DNA from: Fulvimarina endophytica
GTDB taxonomy: Bacteria > Pseudomonadota > Alphaproteobacteria > Rhizobiales > Rhizobiaceae
Reading direction: 5' to 3'
DNA length: 64,000 bases
NCBI RefSeq assembly: GCF_003403015.1
Contig: NZ_QURL01000006.1
Span: 62,001-126,000, forward strand
The notes under the pieces are model-generated. The model was given only the letters and a program-made list of their open reading frames with translations. It was not told where the DNA came from and did not search any database. How positions within the stretch are numbered: the stretch's first letter is position 1; every line of letters starts with the position of its first letter. Of this stretch, positions 58,006 through 64,000 are shown piece by piece. A program made the position numbers and the translations under genes.

Positions 58006-58497
58006 CTATTTCACCGGGCCGAGCCGGGCGCCGGTGGCGCTGCGCAATTGCAGGGGCACCACCTCGAACACGTCGTGCGGCGTGCCGGCCGCCGCCCAGA
58101 CCGAGGAGAAGCGGAACAGGTCCTCGTCCATGTAGAGGGTGACCTCGCCCGTCGCGCCGAAGGGGGAGACGCCGCCGATGGCAAAGCCCGTCGCCTCGCG
58201 CACGAAGGCCGCATCGGGGCGCGTCAGGCCCTCGCCGAGTGCCTCGCCGACCACCGCCTCGTCGACGCGGTTGTCGCCGGAGACGAGAAGCATGTAGGCC
58301 CGACCGCTTTCGGTGCCCTTGAAGACCAGCGTCTTGACGATTTCGCCGACCGAGACCGAGAGCGTCCTCGCCGCCTCCTCGGCCGAGCGCGCGGTCGTCT
58401 CGGTATGGACGATCTTCGCCTTCACGCCCTTGGCGGCGGCGTCCTCGACCACGCGGCGAACGGCCGGATGGGGGGCTTTGGGGTCGGTCTCGGTCAT
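58006..58497 (-). CDS. ybaK: YbaK/EbsC family aminoacyl-tRNA deacylase
   Basis: Edits mischarged tRNAs (YbaK acts on Cys-tRNA-Pro). It is 163 aa with KIVHTETTARSAEEAARTL, GEIVKTLVFKG, VDEAVVGEALGEGL and ATGFAIGGVSPFG, the conserved YbaK/ProX pocket. Exact substrate tRNA is not decidable. ATG 58497 is the first good start. Confidence 0.92.
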   Translation of the reverse strand: MTETDPKAPHPAVRRVVEDAAAKGVKAKIVHTETTARSAEEAARTLSVSVGEIVKTLVFKGTESGRAYMLLVSGDNRVDEAVVGEALGEGLTRPDAAFVREATGFAIGGVSPFGATGEVTLYMDEDLFRFSSVWAAAGTPHDVFEVVPLQLRSATGARLGPVK

Positions 58498-58549
58498 CGG
58501 GCGATCGTCCTCATATCCATGTCTTCGAATAAACGGTCCGCATCTTGGG

Positions 58550-60043
58550 TCACTTGCGCAGCCTCGCAAAGAGCCTCGGGCTGTCGAAGGCCGGCTTGCC
58601 GTTGGCGATCCAAGGCTCGAATTCGGCCCGCACGAGCCCGCGCCGTCCGGTGACGTAGAGGAGAAGGGCGGCGAGAACGCCGGCGCTCGTGATGGCGAGA
58701 AGCACCGTCAGGGCGAGCTGGGCGCCGGGCATCTCCAGACTGGCGGAGGCATGGGCGATGCGCGAGGCGTCGATGAGAATGGGGGCTGCGAGGAAATTGC
58801 CGATCGCCCGCGAGAGTTCGATCATCGCGATGACGCCGGCAAGCAGCTTCACCGGCATCGAGACGGCCGAAAACAGAAGGCCCGGGCTCACCGTCGCCCC
58901 GGCGCCGTAGCCGATGACGAAGATCGAAAGGGCAAAGAGGCCGTCGTCGGTGAGGCCCCCGAATGTCAGGAGGAGCGGTCCGGCGAGAATCGCGGCAAGA
59001 CCCGACAGGACGAAGGGAAGCAGCATTCGCGTGCGGATGACGGCGGCAAAGAGACCGGCCGCGACGACGACGCCGAGGAGCTGCGGCCAGAAGGACAGCC
59101 CGAGTTCGAGGACGCCGCCTTCCTGCCCCTTGCGCAGGGTGGTCAGCAGCGAGACGCAGGTCACGAACACGCCGCCGCCGATGGTGGCGACGATCAGCCC
59201 CATCAGCGAGAAGGTGTTGAGGGCCTCGTCGATGGGCGCGAGCGGTTCGCGGGCCACGTACTGGTTGACCACGAAGGCGCAGAAACAGCCAAGGCCGGTG
59301 ACGAGAAGCAGGAGGACGGCGGGCGAAAGGAGCCCCTGATAGGGGATCAGCCCGATCGCCGTGAACGGCAGGAGGGTCGCGGCAAGCGTCAGCCCGATCG
59401 CCGTCCAGTCCACGGAACGGTCCGGCTCCTTCGGCGGGCCGCCCGGCAGATGGCGGGCGGCGGCCAGGAGGGCGATGCTGCCGGTGACGGAAAAGAGCGC
59501 GAAGAACCAGCGCCAGCCGGCCCCCTCCGCCATGGCGACGACACCGCCGATGAGCGGGCCGGCCGCGACCGCGCCGAACAGGCCGAAATTGACCAGGAAG
59601 GCGCTCGTCGGGATCTTGCCGGCCGGAAACTTCTGCAGAAGCGGCGGCAGGGCGATGACGAGGAGCGCGCCGCCGGCAAAGCCGACGAGGATCTGGGCGA
59701 GGGCGAAGAGCCAGACCCCGTGCGAGGCCGAAAGGATCGCCCAGCCGAGGGTCGAGAGAGCCTGCACGGCGAGGAACAGGCTGCGCTGGGGAAAGCGGCG
59801 CACGAGGTCGCCGCCCATCAGCGCGCCGAAGGCATAGGCCCCGGTGCCGAGATAGCTCGCAAGCGAGACCGCGTCCTTCCCGGTGCCGAGCCCTCCCGAG
59901 ATCGAAGGCGCGATCAGCGAGATCGCGCCTTCGGCAAAGAGGAAGGGTACGAGGGCGGCGAGCGCCGCGAACGCCGTTCCCCCATAGGAGACGCGGGCGA
60001 ACAGGCGATCGGGCAGGGCGCCCTCGGGGTCGGTCTTCTGCAC
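58550..60043 (-). CDS. Major facilitator superfamily transporter
   Basis: A 497-aa membrane protein with about 14 helices. The MFS motif A-like segment follows helix 2 (YLGTGAYAFGALMGGDLVRRFPQRSLFL), and helix 5 has a VNFGLFGAVAAGPLIGG antiporter-like motif. This suggests a drug/proton antiporter (DHA2-type); substrate unknown. Its start is 24 nt after the rho stop on the same strand. Confidence 0.88.
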   Translation of the reverse strand: MQKTDPEGALPDRLFARVSYGGTAFAALAALVPFLFAEGAISLIAPSISGGLGTGKDAVSLASYLGTGAYAFGALMGGDLVRRFPQRSLFLAVQALSTLGWAILSASHGVWLFALAQILVGFAGGALLVIALPPLLQKFPAGKIPTSAFLVNFGLFGAVAAGPLIGGVVAMAEGAGWRWFFALFSVTGSIALLAAARHLPGGPPKEPDRSVDWTAIGLTLAATLLPFTAIGLIPYQGLLSPAVLLLLVTGLGCFCAFVVNQYVAREPLAPIDEALNTFSLMGLIVATIGGGVFVTCVSLLTTLRKGQEGGVLELGLSFWPQLLGVVVAAGLFAAVIRTRMLLPFVLSGLAAILAGPLLLTFGGLTDDGLFALSIFVIGYGAGATVSPGLLFSAVSMPVKLLAGVIAMIELSRAIGNFLAAPILIDASRIAHASASLEMPGAQLALTVLLAITSAGVLAALLLYVTGRRGLVRAEFEPWIANGKPAFDSPRLFARLRK

Positions 60044-60067
60044 GCGGCGCCGGCCCTTTCGCGAAGG

Positions 60068-61327
<1,260 letters not shown>

Positions 61328-61784
61328 GAAACAACGCGAATGAGTTGGGAAGGGTTGAAGGCCTCGGCATCGGGATCGGCGATCGCGACCGGCTGGGGCT
61401 CGTCGGTCCGGGTTCGGGACGTGCGAGCATCGCCGTGGAGCGAGGCATGGATCCATGACCTCCGGAGCGGAGGTGGAATGCGAACTGGGAGGTGTGGCCG
61501 GGCGAAGCGCGCAGCCACGAGGAGGGACTTATCGATGCCATATAGCCGCAGGTCCGCAGTGAAGCAAGTATGGGGCAAGGATGGGCAGGGCCGGACCGGG
61601 CTTCGTTCGCGATACAGTGCCGCTTCCGGAGCCATCCGGCCCGACCGGGCCCTGGTTCGCAGCGCTCGCCCGCAAGACGGGATCTGGCGGAGTGAAACCG
61701 CGGGCTCAGACATCGTTTGCCGGGTAACGATCACGGTTGCGTGAGTTAACTGCAACCTTTCCAATCCTGGCGCGATAGGGGCAT
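61328..61784. other. Divergent leader region of rho and the response regulator
   Basis: 457 bases. rho genes commonly have long autoregulatory leaders, and the rho promoter should lie here. I see no convincing gene, known RNA motif or operator; open frames on the minus strand are low-complexity. Confidence 0.5.
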
Positions 61785-62174
61785 ATGACCGCTCCCAGCG
61801 CACCCACACGTTCGTCCATCGAAGTTCTCGTCGTCGAGGACGAGCCGATCCTGCGGATGGATGCGGTCGATCTCGTGGAAGATGCCGGATATATGGCGCT
61901 CGAGGCGTCGAATGCCGACGAGGCGATGGAGATCCTTCGCAATCATCCGTCCATTCGGGTCCTCTTCACCGATGTCGAGATGCCCGGCAGCATGAACGGC
62001 ATCGAACTGGCCGAACGGGTGCATCGCGAATTCCCGAATATGGGCATCATCGTCGTGTCCGGGCATCCGCGCATCAACAAGTCCTCGCTGCCGATCGATG
62101 TCGATTTCTTCGCCAAGCCGTATCAGGCCAAGGAATTCACGCGGACCCTGACGCGGATCGCGGAAGCCGTCTGA
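61785..62174 (+). CDS. Single-domain CheY-like response regulator
   Basis: A 129-aa stand-alone receiver domain. Acidic pocket VVEDEP (about 17-19), phospho-acceptor Asp in VLFTDVEMPG (about 63), the Ser switch in IIVVSGH and the Lys in VDFFAKPYQ are present. No output domain, so it acts by protein interaction (for example with a PhyR- or CtrA-type pathway). No histidine kinase is adjacent. Confidence 0.93.
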   Translation: MTAPSAPTRSSIEVLVVEDEPILRMDAVDLVEDAGYMALEASNADEAMEILRNHPSIRVLFTDVEMPGSMNGIELAERVHREFPNMGIIVVSGHPRINKSSLPIDVDFFAKPYQAKEFTRTLTRIAEAV

Positions 62175-62411
62175 GGATTTTTCCGTAAGGCCCCGCGCGT
62201 TCGCGATTCCATTGCGCCTGAGGCATTCGTTCGCGATCGCCTGATCCGTCCATTCCCGAAGACGTCGGCGTTCGGGGAGGCATCGGTGCTTGGTCAGGCG
62301 ATGTCCGGTTCCGTCCTTCTCACAATTTCCTGAAAACTACCGGTCGCTTATTGAAAGCGGTCGCGAACCGGGCATCTTTCCCGGAAATCCCAAGATGGAA
62401 GGATCCACTTC

Positions 62412-62621
62412 ATGACCATGCGCTTGGCCTGCACCGCCGTTCTCGCCGTCGCTCTCGCAACCTCCGTCGGCTGCAGCCGCACCCAGCGCACCCTCGCGGG
62501 CGCCGGTATCGGCGGTGCGTCCGGCGCCGTGATCGGCGATGCGGTCGGTGGAAGCGGCGGCGCGCTCGTCGGTGCGATCGCCGGCGGTGCCGGCGGTGCC
62601 TATGTGGGCCGCAACTACTGA
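62412..62621 (+). CDS. Glycine-zipper lipoprotein
   Basis: A 69-aa small lipoprotein with a signal ending in ATSVGC (lipobox Cys about residue 21) and a glycine-zipper domain (GAGIGGASGAVIGDAVGG ... GAIAGGAGGAYVG). Such proteins (YmgG/OsmB-like) sit in the outer membrane. AAGGA lies about 12 nt upstream of the ATG. A terminator follows. Confidence 0.85.
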   Translation: MTMRLACTAVLAVALATSVGCSRTQRTLAGAGIGGASGAVIGDAVGGSGGALVGAIAGGAGGAYVGRNY

Positions 62622-62643
62622 CGAACGCGGTTTCGCGATCGAT

Positions 62644-62680
62644 GGAACCGGGCGGTCGCTTGAGGCGACCCTCCGGTTCC
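62644..62680 (+). other. Large hairpin after the glycine-zipper gene
   Basis: GGAACCGG (62644-62651) pairs with CCGGTTCC (62673-62680), and GGTCGC (62654-62659) with GCGACC (62665-62670). It starts 23 nt after the stop codon and has no T-run. It could protect the mRNA 3' end. Confidence 0.6.
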
Positions 62681-62737
62681 AGCCGACATCAAATCGCCGG
62701 CCGGTGGCGCATCCGCCCCTGAAAGGCCGAACGAAGG

Positions 62738-62773
62738 AGCCCCATTCCCGCATCGGCAGGAACGGGGCTTTTT
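62738..62773 (+). terminator. Intrinsic terminator
   Basis: AGCCCC (62738-62743) pairs with GGGGCT (62764-62769), extended by TTCC/GGAA, then TTTTT at 62769-62773. Downstream of the glycine-zipper gene, and only 37 nt from the convergent porin stop. Confidence 0.8.
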
Positions 62774-62809
62774 CGTGGGGCGAGGCGCCGGGTCCCGGTC
62801 CCGGCCGCC

Positions 62810-63649
62810 TCAGTTGCCGCGGGCGAGCTTGTTCAGCGCCTTCCATCCCGTCGTGAAGGACAGGGTGCCGACCACCGTCGAGCCGCACTTGAAAGTGTCC
62901 GTGCACTGGGTCGAGGCGTCGAGATCGGTGTCGTGGTAGCGCACGTCGAAGGAGAACGCGTCCTCGAAGGTGTAGGTCACGCCCGCATCCCAGACGAGAT
63001 GGCGATCGAAGAGGCCCTTGTCGAAATCCTGATAGCCGAGCGAGCCGGAGAACTCGAAATTGTTCGGCAGGGGAACCGAGAGGCTGCCCTTGTAGAACGT
63101 GCCCGTTTCGCGGTCGTCGCCGAAATAGTTCGGCGCGTAGGCGAAGGTCGCGCCGATGGTGGCCACGTCCTCGAAGGTATAGGACACCGTGTTGAAGACC
63201 TCCGGATAGTTGAGGTCGTCATTGTCGAGATAGAAGTAGTAATAGGCCGTCACGTCGATCGACCAGGGGCCGAAGCTCGGACGATAGGCGATGAAGGGAT
63301 CGAATTCCACATCCGGCTCGGGCGTGCCGAAATAGACGTTCGAGGTGAAGAAGCCCGCATGGAAATCGTAGAGCGAGGCGTCCAGCGTCGCCTGGATCGC
63401 CGGATTGCGATCGGTCTGCGAAAAGCCGCGAAGGGAGACGTAGTCGGTGGTGCCTGCGACCGTCAGGTTGAGATCGAAGGGGCTGTCCTGGATGTCCCAG
63501 CCGCGATCGGTGCCGATGGGGGCGGGGCCGGAACCGTCGGCCTGGGAACCGGGCGATTCCTGAGCCGCCGCCGGGCCGATCGCGAAACCTGCAACCGTAA
63601 GGCAGGTGGCGAGAAGCAGGGACGGATGGCGCGGAAGAGAAATCGTCAT
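62810..63649 (-). CDS. TorF family putative porin
   Basis: A 279-aa outer-membrane beta-barrel candidate with a signal peptide (residues 1-29, ending AAAQE). The N-terminal strand region matches TorF (VAGTTDYVSLRGFSQTDRNP; ASLYDFHAGFFTSNVYFG), and later segments alternate hydrophobic and polar residues up to the C-terminus. A Cys pair (QCTDTFKC) suggests one extracellular disulfide. Substrate unknown. An inverted repeat lies about 94 bases upstream of the start. Confidence 0.88.
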   Translation of the reverse strand: MTISLPRHPSLLLATCLTVAGFAIGPAAAQESPGSQADGSGPAPIGTDRGWDIQDSPFDLNLTVAGTTDYVSLRGFSQTDRNPAIQATLDASLYDFHAGFFTSNVYFGTPEPDVEFDPFIAYRPSFGPWSIDVTAYYYFYLDNDDLNYPEVFNTVSYTFEDVATIGATFAYAPNYFGDDRETGTFYKGSLSVPLPNNFEFSGSLGYQDFDKGLFDRHLVWDAGVTYTFEDAFSFDVRYHDTDLDASTQCTDTFKCGSTVVGTLSFTTGWKALNKLARGN

Positions 63650-64000
63650 CGGTTGGGGATCCTGTGCGGGGTTCGAAGGCTACGCCCGCATGAGAGGCGA
63701 TCCCGTAAGGGAATGAAACCACCGGATCCGAGGCGGAAATCATTTGTGGCAAATTTGCGACAAAGATCGTGACGAAACCGTCACAGGCTCGACCCGTTGG
63801 GCCGGGCGGCCTTGCCTGAGGTGGCAGTGCGACGATCGGCACGTGTGCAGGGGGCGATCAGCCTTGAAGAGTCGGCCCGATCCTCGCCTGCGGTTCTGAG
63901 ATCGCACGGGCCCGGTCTTGCGATCGGGACCGGCGGTCGGCGTCTGCTGCCGGGTCGGACGCTGGGGGCGGGCGCCGTGGGTGGAAGCCGCCCCGGCGCC
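63650..64000. other. Porin upstream region, edge of window
   Basis: 351 bases. It contains a 22-bp inverted repeat with one mismatched pair (63743-63764) and a smaller dyad TGACGaaacCGTCA just after it. From about 63790 to the end the sequence is GC-rich with no recognisable gene. Confidence 0.5.
63743..63764. promoter_or_regulatory. Candidate operator upstream of the porin gene
   Basis: TTTGTGGCAAATTTGCGACAAA is a near-perfect dyad with a single mismatched base pair. It lies about 94 bases upstream of the porin ATG. The symmetric form suggests a dimeric regulator; no known regulator's consensus was matched. Confidence 0.5.

Overview
The window is GC-rich chromosomal DNA of an alphaproteobacterium. 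It is most likely a member of the Hyphomicrobiales (Rhizobiales), perhaps near Aurantimonadaceae. The reasons are: the rhizobial motB-motC-motD (fliK) arrangement next to fliF and a rhizobial-type flagellin; a SAM-II riboswitch on metZ; the bifunctional-length alphaproteobacterial dCTP deaminase; DUF2852; the leuS-lptE-holA block; and an imuA-imuB-dnaE2 cassette with a GTTC-N7-GTTC LexA box. Genus is inference. No tRNA, rRNA, insertion sequence, integrase or prophage was seen.

Layout. 1-8796: flagellar cluster, comprising the 3' part of a long flagellin, then fliF, a FliH-like gene, motB, motC and motD/fliK as one tightly overlapping operon behind two CtrA-type sites. 8900-10648: a lower-GC polytopic membrane protein (GT-C glycosyltransferase-like) that looks acquired. 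10771-13331: dcd divergent from a SAM-II-controlled metZ. 13892-19730: a di-haem peroxidase paired with a chemoreceptor, then a TauE/SafE exporter and kup. 19892-24177: polyol dehydrogenase, a glutathione transferase, a tiny CRISPR array with no cas genes, and an FAD/NAD(P)-binding protein. 24301-29100: lytic transglycosylase, a small conserved protein, queD-queE behind a preQ1-I riboswitch, and acs. 29352-34591: cupin, DUF1761 protein, then holA-lptE-leuS.

34716-37957 holds a GNAT/DUF1778 toxin-antitoxin pair, yggS, a YgjP-type metallopeptidase and DUF2852. 38211-44396 holds a YqaA-type membrane protein, an isolated tadE-tadG pair, an SLC13 transporter and a secreted glycerophosphodiesterase. 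44713-51234 is a six-gene minus-strand operon for a cytochrome c oxidase with subunit II carrying haem c, a fused subunit I-III, a small unknown membrane protein, a CtaG-like assembly factor, a tri-haem cytochrome c and a zincin-like protease. 51406-57714 is the SOS mutasome operon imuA-imuB-dnaE2. 58006-63649 holds ybaK, an MFS transporter, rho, a CheY-like regulator, a glycine-zipper lipoprotein and a TorF-type porin.

Most of the content is well-known alphaproteobacterial biology. The observations most worth following are the orphan CRISPR mini-array, the two riboswitches (one with an obvious intrinsic terminator behind it), the peroxidase-chemoreceptor pair, the acquired membrane protein beside the flagellar genes, a perfect 26-bp palindrome in front of leuS, and the unknown members of the oxidase operon. 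I found no convincing wholly new system.
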